Assembly: GCA_012030735.1 (NCBI GenBank)
Contig: JAAUUW010000006.1
Location: 1 to 46,850, forward strand
Reading direction: 5' to 3'
From: Acaryochloridaceae cyanobacterium SU_2_1
Lineage (GTDB): Bacteria; Cyanobacteriota; Cyanobacteriia; Thermosynechococcales; Thermosynechococcaceae
Length of the DNA stretch: 46,850 nt
The notes under the pieces are model-generated. The model was not told the DNA's origin. It saw only the letters and a list, made by a program, of their open reading frames with translations, and made no database searches. Positions within the stretch are counted from its first letter, which is position 1. Every line of letters begins with the position of its first letter. A program made the position numbers and the translations under genes. This document shows, one piece after another, positions 20,560-29,458 of the stretch.

Positions 20560-21201
20560 CTAACGCATCGCCAAGGCAGAATCTAAAGTGAGATCTAGGT
20601 CTTGTGTGGCATCAACAACGACGACCTCAGTTCGCTCTTGGCGACCGAGCAACCAACCGCCTAAGGCACCTGCCCCAGCACCACCCAGTACTTTAAATAC
20701 TCCCACGTCACCAACAACCTCAGAAATAACGGCAGCAGCACCACCTCCGACTAAGGCTCCCTGCCAGACTCGATCATTGTTACCCTTGCGAATTTCTTCG
20801 GTACGGGTAATCACCTCAGATGTTGCTGAGATATTTTGACGCTGACGATTGCGTAGAATTAAGGTCTTGGCCACAAATTGGGTGCCCCCATTCGCCGGCT
20901 CAAGTTGGCCACTGATTCGACTGCCCTTAGGAATCAGAATAGCACCTCTGGAGTTACGAACATTTTCAGCGACGGTCAAGGTGAGTGGCAATGTTTCGTT
21001 GGGGCGGAGAATAATGCGATTTTGGCCGGAATAGACGGCAGGAATAACGGTTCCCGATCTGAGGGTACCTTGACTTGTTCTCGGTAATATCTGTGCCTGG
21101 GCAGACTCTGCTTGCAAGAGAGGTGCAACGCCAGTGGTGCTCATCCCTAAGACTAGCAATGCTGCCAATCCTGCCTGAGAAATGGATGACTGGTTATACA
21201 T
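20560..21201 (-). CDS. Exported protein with glycine-rich membrane-inserting segment
   Basis: 213 residues from ATG 21201, chosen because GAGGAC lies about eight bases upstream. Signal peptide (MYNQSSISQAGLAALLVLGM) with AQAQ cleavage region. The mature part has RSGTVIPAVY and LIPKGSRISGQLEPA, resembling the beta-rich TrbI/VirB10-type fold (bulky scaffold with a GTxI/PKGS pattern), then a glycine-zipper stretch (GALVGGGAAAVISEVVGD, GGAGAGALGGWLLGRQ). No conjugation gene is near, so this is a generic envelope protein; function unknown. Confidence 0.7.
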   Translation of the reverse strand: MYNQSSISQAGLAALLVLGMSTTGVAPLLQAESAQAQILPRTSQGTLRSGTVIPAVYSGQNRIILRPNETLPLTLTVAENVRNSRGAILIPKGSRISGQLEPANGGTQFVAKTLILRNRQRQNISATSEVITRTEEIRKGNNDRVWQGALVGGGAAAVISEVVGDVGVFKVLGGAGAGALGGWLLGRQERTEVVVVDATQDLDLTLDSALAMR

Positions 21202-21390
21202 AAAGTTGTCCTCGCCCATGGATAGGGACCTAATAAAGATACAGGATTTGTTGTTGAAGATTCGAAGACCGCAGGCCTAGCCAAAATGTTCCACAATGTA
21301 ATTGATCATGATGGTTTACCTTGAATTAGGTCATTGATCATTGATTTGCATGGCATATCTTAAACATAATTTGGACGCCAAGATGAATAT

Positions 21391-21412
21391 TGTTTAGAAG
21401 TATTCCTAAACA
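21391..21412. other. Inverted repeat downstream of SRPBCC gene
   Basis: TGTTTAG-AAGTATTC-CTAAACA, seven-base stem, between two minus-strand genes. No T-run follows, so a terminator role is only possible. Confidence 0.3.
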
Positions 21413-21437
21413 GCAATACTCCGAGTAGGGCTGATGG

Positions 21438-21906
21438 TTAGGTTGGGATTCTGGAGGCTTGAGTGATACCTTCAGCTACTTGTTTGAGCCGCTGCAGTTG
21501 GTTTTGCATATCTCGGCGAGTGAGCTTGGGCGGCAAAGGCTTGAAACCCAAGGGCAATCAGGGGATGATCGATTTGAAATTCGAAGCGGTTAACTAAGCG
21601 TGTACCATAAACTTCCGGACGGCATTCCCAGCGATCGTATCCTCGAAAGAAACCCTCAAACTGCCAAACCACCAATCCTAATTCTCGCTCAATCACCTGG
21701 CTGTATAGGGTAGGGCTCAACAAGGGAATGCGAATCACAAACTCAGTCTGGCTGCCGATCTCTGAACTCCAAACTCCTACGGGCTTGCATTTAAGAAGAG
21801 GATTGAGCCATAAATGCATGAGATGTTGATCGGTGACGGTTTGATCAACAACCTGAAGAGGGGCATCTATATATATCGATTGCTCAAAGATGCTGCTATC
21901 TGCCAT
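21438..21906 (-). CDS. SRPBCC (START/Bet v1-like) protein, one frame break
   Basis: Small hydrophobic-ligand-fold protein. ATG 21906 begins MADSSIFEQSIYIDAPLQVV, the typical first strand; the body includes YDRWECRPEVYGTRLVNRFE. As sequenced it ends at 21472 in a foreign-looking tail; reading GGG 21538-21540 (plus strand) as GG restores AKLTRRDMQNQLQRLKQVAE and a stop at 21438-21440. About 155 residues. Close relatives in cyanobacteria carry the same C-terminal helix. Ligand unknown. Confidence 0.75.
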
Positions 21907-22165
21907 ATTCAATCCATCAGCGCCGGAAAATCCAGACCCTTTAAATCTAAAGACTGTGAGTTCAAAACTAAATCCTCTTGACTCCATCCAAATGAGGTCC
22001 TGAGGTCAAGTCTACTCTGGATAGTCCCTCATTTCTGACACTTTGGGCAATCTAACTTTAGAATGTGGAAGGTTTATATGCCCCTGCTTGAGAACCTTTG
22101 CTGCTGCTCAGTCGGCAACCCAATCTTAGATAAACTGCCAAATCAATAATGTTTAGGAGCCTCCT

Positions 22166-23463
22166 GTGACCATCTCACGCCGCCAGTTTCTCTCCGTTGC
22201 CAGCGCTAGCTTTACAGGAACGATGCTAAGTGCTCCACTGTCTCATCTTCTGAGTTCAGCGGCACAAGGCTTGCCAACCCACACTCATCATTACGGCCCT
22301 CTGATCCGCGATCCTCAAGGGATGTTAGATTTACCCCGAGGCTTCCAATATCGAATTTTGTCGCGCGAGGCCAAAAGATGAGCGATGGCTTCCCTGTTCC
22401 TGCAAAACATGATGGGATGGCCGCCTTTGCGGGTCCACAGAGGACTACCATTCTGGTGCGTAATCATGAGCTGGGTTCCGATCAATCTCCTGCTGTGCAA
22501 GGCGTAAATCCCTACGATCCAAAGAGCAAAGGTGGGACGACTACCCTTGTTATTGATCGCGATCGCAAACTATTACGCGATTATGCTTCCCTAACCGGAA
22601 CTACTCGAAATTGTGGTGGAGGTGCGACCCCTTGGGGATCTTGGATTAGTTGCGAAGAGAATACTGATACGCCCGAGAGTGAGCCAGCGGTCAGCAAGCG
22701 CCACGGTTATGCCTTTGAAGTTCCTAGCCAAGCAACGGGTCCTATTCAACCGCAGCCCTTAATTGCCATGGGACGCTTTTATCGCGAAGCTGTTGCTGTC
22801 GATCCCAAGACTGGCATTGTCTACCAAACAGAAGATCGTGAAGATGGCCTGTTTTATCGGTTTATTCCCCATCGTCCAGGGCAATTGCAAGCAGGTGGCC
22901 TTCTAGAGGCCCTCAAAATTAAAGGCAAACCCCAAGCGATTACGAAAAAAGGGTTTCCTGTCGGTAAATCTTGGCCCGTAGAATGGGTCCCTATTGACAA
23001 CCCTGACCCCGATACGGACAGCATCCGACAGGAAGGGTTTGCCAAGGGAGCGGCACAATTTATGCGGGGAGAGGGAATTTGTTTGGGCAAAAAGGAGATG
23101 CTCTTTTGCTGCACCACAGGGGGGCTATCGGGCATGGGCCAAATATGGCGCTATATTCCAGGCCCAACAGCCCAAGAGGGTGGTGCCTTGGCGCTATTCT
23201 ATGAGTCCCAGAATCGAGGGGTTTTAGATAGCCCAGATAACATCATCATGGCTCCCTTTGGCGATCTGTTTATTTGTGAAGACGGCTGGGGAGAGCAATT
23301 TATTCGGGCTGTAACTCGACAGGGAAAGCTATATCCCTTTGCTCGGAATGCTTTAAATGAGAATGAGTTTGCAGGGGTTTGTTTTAGCCGCAACCCCTTA
23401 ACGATGTTTGTCAATTTTCAGAAGCCGGGTATGACCTTTGCAATTTGGGGACCCTTTGTCTGA
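22166..23463 (+). CDS. PhoX/DUF839-type phosphatase, Tat-exported, one frame break
   Basis: Calcium/iron-type alkaline phosphatase family (DUF839). GTG 22166 has AGGAG upstream and opens a twin-arginine signal (ISRRQFLSVASASFTGTM). The core shows ILVRNHELGSD, GGGATPWGSWISCEENTD and DNIIMAPFGDLFICEDGWGE, the metal-binding regions of PhoX-like proteins. The frame breaks at 22369-22372 (GGCC); adding one base gives SREGQKMSDGFPVPAKHDG, so the ATGA overlap at 22378 is not two genes. Would release phosphate from organic esters outside the cytoplasm; substrate range unproven. No Pho box was recognised. Confidence 0.82.
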
Positions 23464-23638
23464 ATTGTGCTGAGTGGTTATTTTTTTAGCTTCACCGTGC
23501 ATGGATCCCAGAACCCCTCTATGGCAATGGCGTTTACTCAAGATAAGGGGGAAGAGGCGTCTACAATGAGGAGTCAGGTTCGGAGTGCTCTCACCTCGAT
23601 TTGACCTTGCCCAAATTACTGAGTTATATGAGGTATTC

Positions 23639-24701
23639 ATGGCTAGCGAGCGTTCTACCAACCCCGAAAAAGATAAAGCACTAGAGGTGGTGCTGAATCA
23701 AATTGAGCGCACCTTTGGGAAAGGATCAATCATGCGATTAGGGGATGCTACCCGCATGAGGATCGAGACTATTTCCACGGGAGCCTTAACTTTAGATTTG
23801 GCCCTTTGGTGGTGGTTTACCCAAGGGAAGAGTCATTGAAATCTACGGTCCAGAAAGCTCGGGTAAAACTACCCTTGCCCTGCATGCCATTGCTGAAGTG
23901 CAGAAAACGGGGGGTGTGGCGGCCTTTGTGGATGCCGAACATGCCTTAGATCCTGCCTATGCCTCTGTGTTGGGGGTTGATACAGAAAATCTTTTAGTGG
24001 CTCAGCCAGATACGGGAGAATCGGCGCTGGAAATCGTTGATCAGCTGGTGCGGTCCACCGCTGTGGATATTGTGGTCATTGACTCTGTAGCAGCCTTAGT
24101 TCCTAGAGCTGAGATTGAAGGCGAAATGGGGGACTCTCACATGGGCTTACAGGCGCGGTTGATGAGCCAAGCTCTCCGCAAAATCACAGGGAATATTGGC
24201 AAGACGGGTTGCACTGTGGTTTTTCTGAATCAACTTCGGCAAAAAATTGGTGTCACCTATGGCAATCCTGAGGTAACAACTGGCGGTAATGCCCTTAAGT
24301 TTTATGCCTCTGTGCGTTTAGATATTCGTCGAATTCAAACCCTAAAAAAAGGTACAGAAGAATTTGGAATTCGGGCTAAGGTCAAGGTAGTTAAAAATAA
24401 GATTGCGCCTCCCTTTCGGATTGGTGAATTTGATATTATTTTTGGCCAAGGGATTTCCACCGTGGGCTGCCTTTTAGATATGGCCGAAGAAACAGGAGTG
24501 ATGGTCCGCAAAGGTGCTTGGTATAGCTACAATGGCGAAAATATTGGCCAAGGTCGCGATAATACTGTGATTTACATGCAAGACAATCCTGATTTTGCTG
24601 AATCCCTTAGCCAGCAGGTTCGTGAAAAGCTAGAACTGGGAGTGGCAGTTTCAGCGAATACGGTGGCAGCGACCAAGAAAGGAAAATCTGAGGCTGATTA
24701 G
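23639..24701 (+). CDS. recA: Recombinase RecA, one frame break
   Basis: Homologous-recombination ATPase. ATG 23639 has GAGG upstream and begins [20 protein letters not shown]. Walker A is GPESSGKTT, Walker [21 protein letters not shown], and the L2 region [20 protein letters not shown] is intact. TTT at 23805-23807 has one T too many: with TT the protein reads [20 protein letters not shown] without interruption. As sequenced, translation would stop at 23837-23839, before Walker A. About 353 residues when repaired, normal for RecA. Either a sequence error or a recent pseudogene (a second copy elsewhere would then be expected). Confidence 0.9.
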
Positions 24702-24898
24702 GGATGTTACAGAGATAAAAGGCAGCGGTTTTCTAGTCGGAGTCATCCGGACTATTGCTATAAAGCCTTCTTGAGCTCAATGTCAGCTTATTCCTAGGTG
24801 CAGAAGGGTTACGAAGGATTCGCTTGGTTGGTTATCTCTACTTTCTATGCACAAAGAGCATGATTGTCATGCATAAATAACATTCGAGTTTAAGCTTT

Positions 24899-24912
24899 GT
24901 AGCAATTAATAC
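24899..24912 (+). promoter_or_regulatory. NtcA-binding site upstream of nirA
   Basis: GTA-GCAATTAA-TAC is a perfect GTAN8TAC box. TATCTT (a TAN3T -10 element) follows at 24936-24941, 23 bases downstream, the classic layout of an NtcA-activated promoter. Transcription would start near 24948. Confidence 0.85.
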
Positions 24913-24935
24913 TAACTCTCATAGGGAGTTCTCGA

Positions 24936-24941
24936 TATCTT
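24936..24941 (+). promoter_or_regulatory. -10 element of the nirA promoter
   Basis: TATCTT fits TAN3T at the spacing expected from the NtcA box at 24899-24912. Confidence 0.7.
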
Positions 24942-25025
24942 GCTAATAGATTATTTTGATCCAATTGATCGAATATCAGATCAATTTAGATCATAATCTC
25001 AGCCAATAGTTGCAGGGATCGGGTC

Positions 25026-26975
25026 TTGAGTAATAGTAGTGTCGAAGCAACTCAAAAACTCAACAAGTTTGAACGGTTTAAAGCGAAAAGATGGCTTAGA
25101 AATTTTGCCAGAGCTGTTCCATTTTGCCCAAATTGGTTGGGAGGCGATGGATGAAACTGATCTGACCCAGCGGCTCAAATGGGTGGGTTTATTTTTTCGA
25201 CCCATCACCCCTGGTAAATTTATGCTGCGCATGCGGACACCTAACGGTATTCTTAGCAGTGGCCAAATGCGAGTGCTCGCAGCGGTAGTTCAGCGGTATG
25301 GCGAGGATGGCTATGCCGACATCACAACTCGCCAAAATATTCAATTGCGGGGTATTCGGATTGAAGATATTCCCCATATTTTTAATCGATTTCAGCAAGT
25401 CGGATTAACGAGTATGCAATCGGGCATGGATAATGTCCGCAATATTACCGGATCGCCTGTTGCTGGTATTGATGCTGATGAGCTGATTGATACTCGGGGT
25501 CTGGTCCGCAATGTTCAGGACATGATTACTAATAACAGCCAAGGGAATTCGGCCTTTACCAACCTGCCGCGCAAATTTAATATTGCGATCGCAGGCGGTC
25601 GCGACAACTCTGTCCATGCTGAAATCAATGATATTGCCTTTGTCCCCGCCTATAAAAATGGAACGTTAGGCTTTAACGTTCTTGTCGGCGGTTTCTTCTC
25701 TGCTAAGCGCTGTGCCCCAGCAATTTCCATGAATGTTTGGGTCGATCACACCCAAGTAGTAGCCATTAGCGAAGCCATTTTAATTGTTTACCGAGACAAC
25801 GGCTTACGGGCCAATCGCCACCAAGCCAGATTAATGTGGTTGATTGATGAATGGGGTATTGACCGTTTTCGGGCCGCAGTAGAAACCCAAATGGGAATTC
25901 CCCTGTTATCTGCCGCTGAGAAAGATGAATTTGACTGGGACAAACGCGACCATATTGGCGTATATCCCCAAAAACAACCCAGCCTGAACTTTGTCGGTCT
26001 ACATATCCCGGTGGGGCGGTTCTATGCCGACGATATGTTTGAACTAGCCCGCATAGCCGAAGTTTATGGCAGCGGCGAAATACGGCTCACCGTTGAGCAA
26101 AATGTCATTATTCCTAATGTTTCTGATTCTCGCTTAGAGCCGTTAAGACAAGAACCTCTATTAGAGGTATTTAGTATCAATCCCGATCCCCTAGCTCGAG
26201 CCTTAGTCTCCTGCACAGGCAGCCAGTTCTGCAACTTTGCCCTCATTGAAACCAAGAACCGGGCTGTGGCCCTCATTGACGAACTTGAAAATGAACTAGA
26301 AGTTCCCAAACCAGTTCGTTTCCACTGGACAGGATGCCCCAACGCTTGTGGTCAACCTCAAGTCGCGGACATCGGCTTGATGGGCACCAAGGCCCGTAAA
26401 GATGGCAAAACCGTAGAAGCCGTGGATCTGTTTATGGGCGGCAAGGTTGGCAAAGATGCTCATCTCGGTGAAAAAGTGCGAAAGGGCATCCCCTGTGATG
26501 AACTCAAGGCCGTCTTAACAGATATTCTGATTCAGCAGTTTGAGGCTCAACCCCGAACCACCCCTCGTCTCCCCGCTCACACGGCCAGACTAGCCCGTCA
26601 GCGTAATCTGCAAACCACCATTGACCAAAACGGATTTGTGGCTCCAACCGCTCCAGCTGCTCCAACCGTTGCGACACCTGCTTCTGCCATTACCACTGCT
26701 GCTCCTCCTCAACCCGCCATTGTTCACTTTGCAGCATCTGGTAAGGAGGTGAACTGTGACGATAGTCAATCCTTACTGGAGATCGCTGAGGCCGCTGGGG
26801 TTGAGATCGAAAGCAGTTGCCAGTCTGGAACCTGTGGCACCTGTATCGCCAAGTTGGTGGAAGGTGAATTCCGGTATGAAGCAGATCCAGAGGGCCTAGC
26901 GGAAGAAGATGCATCAGCAGGGCATATATTAACCTGCATTGCCATCCCCTGGGCAAAGTCGTGCTAGATGCATAG
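25026..26975 (+). CDS. nirA: Ferredoxin-nitrite reductase with fused C-terminal [2Fe-2S] ferredoxin domain, two frame breaks
   Basis: Reduces nitrite to ammonium with six electrons from ferredoxin. The catalytic part has the sulfite/nitrite reductase repeats (GRFYADDMFELARIAEVY) and the siroheme/[4Fe-4S] cysteines in CTGSQFC and CPNACG. A Pro/Ala-rich linker then leads to a plant-type ferredoxin domain with CQSGTCGTC plus a last Cys in HILTCIAIP. Two single-base gaps are inferred: in AAAA 25086-25089, which moves the start to TTG 25026 (AGGGA upstream; MSNSSVEATQKLNKFERFKA), and in CCCC 26946-26949, which gives the ferredoxin ending PLGKVVLDA and stop at 26973-26975. Preceded by an NtcA box. 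Confidence 0.92.
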
Positions 26976-27045
26976 CTTTTTTTTGGCTGATCAAGCCACT
27001 ATTGGCTGATTTAATTTTTCATTCCTTCAGATCTATATTTTATAG

Positions 27046-27085
27046 AGCCCAGAGGTTTATCAATGTCAAAACCTCTGGGCTATTT
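27046..27085 (+). terminator. Strong terminator hairpin after nirA
   Basis: AGCCCAGAGGTTT pairs with AAACCTCTGGGCT, a perfect 13-base stem with a 10-base loop, followed by ATTTCGTT. It separates nirA from the porin promoter. Confidence 0.75.
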
Positions 27086-27160
27086 CGTTGACCTAAAGTC
27101 ACAGGTAGATGCAATTTAGACATAGTGTTAATGCACAAAATACATGCAATGAACTTTACT

Positions 27161-27174
27161 GTAGAAAAAGATAC
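27161..27174 (+). promoter_or_regulatory. NtcA-binding site upstream of the porin gene
   Basis: GTA-GAAAAAGA-TAC is a perfect GTAN8TAC box. TAAAGT (TAN3T) follows at 27197-27202, 22 bases downstream. Confidence 0.8.
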
Positions 27175-27280
27175 AAACTAACTTAAAAATATTCCTTAAA
27201 GTGAGCTGGAATTCTCTATAAATTGATCTTGAATTTCAGTCAAGTTCAGTATTGTTCCCGATGTGAGGTTAGTGAAACAT

Positions 27281-29077
27281 ATGTCAGAACGTTTTTCTTG
27301 GTGCCGACTGCTTCTAGGTACCAGTGTTTTTGGGATAGCAATTCTGAATTGCGTCTCTGCTCAAGGTATTTCTCAGACATCAAGGATTGATATCTCGTCA
27401 CAACAGTTAGATCTAGCCATCACTAGTGATCATGCTTTACCTACTTCTGCCTCTACTGGCAGGGTAGCAGATCAAGATCTCAACTTAGAATTAGCTCAGG
27501 CAGTTGAAAATTCTACGCTTGAGGTTCCTCAACCTTCGGTTACCGATATTGTGGGAGCAGAAAATCCGACTTATTTTCCCGCTGACCCTAGCTTGCATAC
27601 CTCAGATGACTTCCAAGCTCAGGTGACCTCTGTATCTCAACTATCCGATGTTCAACCTGATGATTGGGCTTTTCAAGCCATTCAATCTCTGGTAGAACGC
27701 TATGGTTGTGTAGCAGGCTACCCCGACGGCACCTTTAAGCCGGGTCGGGCAATGTCTCGTCGTGAAGCTGCTGCCCTAGTCAATGCCTGCCTAGACAATT
27801 TAAGTAATCGCTTCGCCACCAAGGAAGACTTAGATGCGCTCAAGGCCCTACAGGATGAGTTTGCCGCTGAACTTGCTACCCTCCGAGGCCGCGTGGATGG
27901 CTTAGAGGCTCGAGTAGCAACGGTGGAAGCTCAGCAGTTCTCCACCACCACTAAGCTTAATGGTGAAGTGATTTTTGCCTTTGGCGGCTTAGTCGGCGAT
28001 AACGTCAATACCGGTGCAGACATTGATGCCAATATTTCCTTTAACCAACGTACTCGGTTAAACTTTATCACCAGCTTTACGGGCAAAGATCGACTTTACA
28101 CACGGCTGCAAACCTCTAATCGGGCTCCAAACTTTGGTAACGCCTCCGGCACATCGCAAACTCGGTTAGCCTTTGATACGGGGAATACTGACAACAACTT
28201 CATCTTGGATCGCCTAGATTACAAGTTCCCGATTGGCAAAAATCTGGATGTGACTATCTTTGCCAATGCCGCTTTCCACCATTATTATGCAACCACCATC
28301 AATCCCTATTTTGAAGGGCTAGGGGGCGGCAAAGGTGCCCTTTCTTTCTTTGGTGAGCGCAATCCCATTTATCGGATTGGGACTGTTGGGATTCCTAGCG
28401 TTGCTGGAGTAGGGACAAGCTATACGGTTAATAAAGAGAATGAGTTCCGAATTGACCTAGGCTACCTAGCAGGGCGTGCCAATCAGGCGACTGCCACAAA
28501 TTTGGGCACTACTACCGATGGCGGGCTTTTTGGCGGTACCTATAGCTTATTGGCTCAAGCCAGCATTAAACCGACAAAAAATTCACAAATTGGCTTAACT
28601 TATATCCGCAACGATGCCCCTGATGGCAATATTCGTTTTGGCACAGGAACCGCCTTCTCTAATGTGCCCTTTGCTGGAAATCCTCTCAGTGGTAATTCCT
28701 TTGGTCTTGAAGGCACCTTTCAGGTCACAGACTGGTTGGCTGTGGGTGGATGGTTTGGCTATACAATCGCCCACGAAAGCGGCACTGGCAGAAAAGCCGA
28801 CATTATTAATGGGGCGATTAATTTTGCCTTTCCTGATCTGGGTATAGAAGGCGCTACGGGAGGCTTGATCTTTGGGGTACCGCCCACAGTAATCAACAAC
28901 GATGTTGTTGCGAGGGAAAACCCCGATCAGACTTACCATTTGGAAGCCCTCTACTCTTTTCCAGTCAATGACTATATCACCATTACTCCAGGTGTGATTT
29001 ATCTGATCAATCCAGAGGGCAACACTGCCAATAGCAATATTCTTGTAGGTGTAATTCGAACGACCTTCAAGTTTTAG
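27281..29077 (+). CDS. SLH-domain outer-membrane porin (OprB type), NtcA-linked
   Basis: About 598 residues. Signal peptide (RLLLGTSVFGIAILNCVSAQ), an acidic spacer, one SLH domain (LSDVQPDDWAFQAIQSLVER, YPDGTFKPGRAMSRREAAAL), a coiled coil (ATKEDLDALKALQDEFAAEL), then a beta-barrel ending in aromatic VGVIRTTFKF, the usual C-terminal strand. This is the typical cyanobacterial porin architecture; relatives are often labelled iron-uptake porin. ATG 27281 is chosen; GTG 27272 and 27263 are alternatives. It lies between nirA and narB with its own NtcA box, which suggests a role in passage of nitrate, nitrite or other nitrogen compounds through the outer membrane (inference). Confidence 0.88.
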   Translation: MSERFSWCRLLLGTSVFGIAILNCVSAQGISQTSRIDISSQQLDLAITSDHALPTSASTGRVADQDLNLELAQAVENSTLEVPQPSVTDIVGAENPTYFPADPSLHTSDDFQAQVTSVSQLSDVQPDDWAFQAIQSLVERYGCVAGYPDGTFKPGRAMSRREAAALVNACLDNLSNRFATKEDLDALKALQDEFAAELATLRGRVDGLEARVATVEAQQFSTTTKLNGEVIFAFGGLVGDNVNTGADIDANISFNQRTRLNFITSFTGKDRLYTRLQTSNRAPNFGNASGTSQTRLAFDTGNTDNNFILDRLDYKFPIGKNLDVTIFANAAFHHYYATTINPYFEGLGGGKGALSFFGERNPIYRIGTVGIPSVAGVGTSYTVNKENEFRIDLGYLAGRANQATATNLGTTTDGGLFGGTYSLLAQASIKPTKNSQIGLTYIRNDAPDGNIRFGTGTAFSNVPFAGNPLSGNSFGLEGTFQVTDWLAVGGWFGYTIAHESGTGRKADIINGAINFAFPDLGIEGATGGLIFGVPPTVINNDVVARENPDQTYHLEALYSFPVNDYITITPGVIYLINPEGNTANSNILVGVIRTTFKF

Positions 29078-29103
29078 AGCGTCGAGTCACTAAACAAAAA
29101 TGA

Positions 29104-29118
29104 CGGCTTCTAAAGCCG
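29104..29118. other. Small hairpin after the porin gene
   Basis: CGGCTT-CTA-AAGCCG; first of three hairpins between the porin and narB. Confidence 0.35.
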
Positions 29119-29139
29119 CCTAATTCTAGGAATAGATCG

Positions 29140-29172
29140 GCAGTTTAGGGAGCATTGGCCACCCTAAACTGC
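29140..29172 (+). terminator. Hairpin downstream of the porin gene
   Basis: GCAGTTTAGGG pairs with CCCTAAACTGC (11 bases, 11-base loop). No clear T-run; may stabilise the 3' end or terminate weakly. Confidence 0.5.
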
Positions 29173-29181
29173 AGTTAAATC

Positions 29182-29225
29182 AATCAGCCCAGGGAATGAT
29201 ACCTTACTGGGCTGATTTTGGAAAT
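29182..29225 (+). terminator. Terminator hairpin downstream of the porin gene
   Basis: AATCAGCCCAG pairs with CTGGGCTGATT (11 bases, 14-base loop), followed by TTGGAAATTTT. It likely ends the porin transcript before the narB promoter. Confidence 0.6.
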
Positions 29226-29361
29226 TTTATAGGGTTGACTAGAACTAGAAAAAATTGCTGATTTTACACTCTAAAACCAACTCGGTAATATTTATTTCTT
29301 GGGTTGGGTATGAGTGAGTTGCATGAAATCGATGACGAGACTGCATCGAGCATCATAATTA

Positions 29362-29375
29362 GTATTCAATCGTAC
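29362..29375 (+). promoter_or_regulatory. NtcA-binding site upstream of narB
   Basis: GTA-TTCAATCG-TAC is a perfect GTAN8TAC box 83 bases before the narB start. The best TAN3T (TAATGT) is only 15 bases downstream, so the -10 element is less certain than for nirA. Confidence 0.75.
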
Positions 29376-29458
29376 AATTTTTGATCAGAATAATGTTGAT
29401 GATGGGTTTGGAATAGTGCTGATTTTTTTAGCTTGCTTCTCCTCTCTTCGCAATATTT

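Noticed and set aside
22378-22381. ATGA overlap suggesting two translationally coupled genes
   Set aside because: The two halves together make one PhoX-type protein, and a one-base repair at 22369-22372 joins them with family-typical sequence.
23800-23840. Programmed frameshift in recA
   Set aside because: No slippery heptamer or downstream pseudoknot was seen, RecA is not known to use one, and similar one-base breaks occur all over the window.
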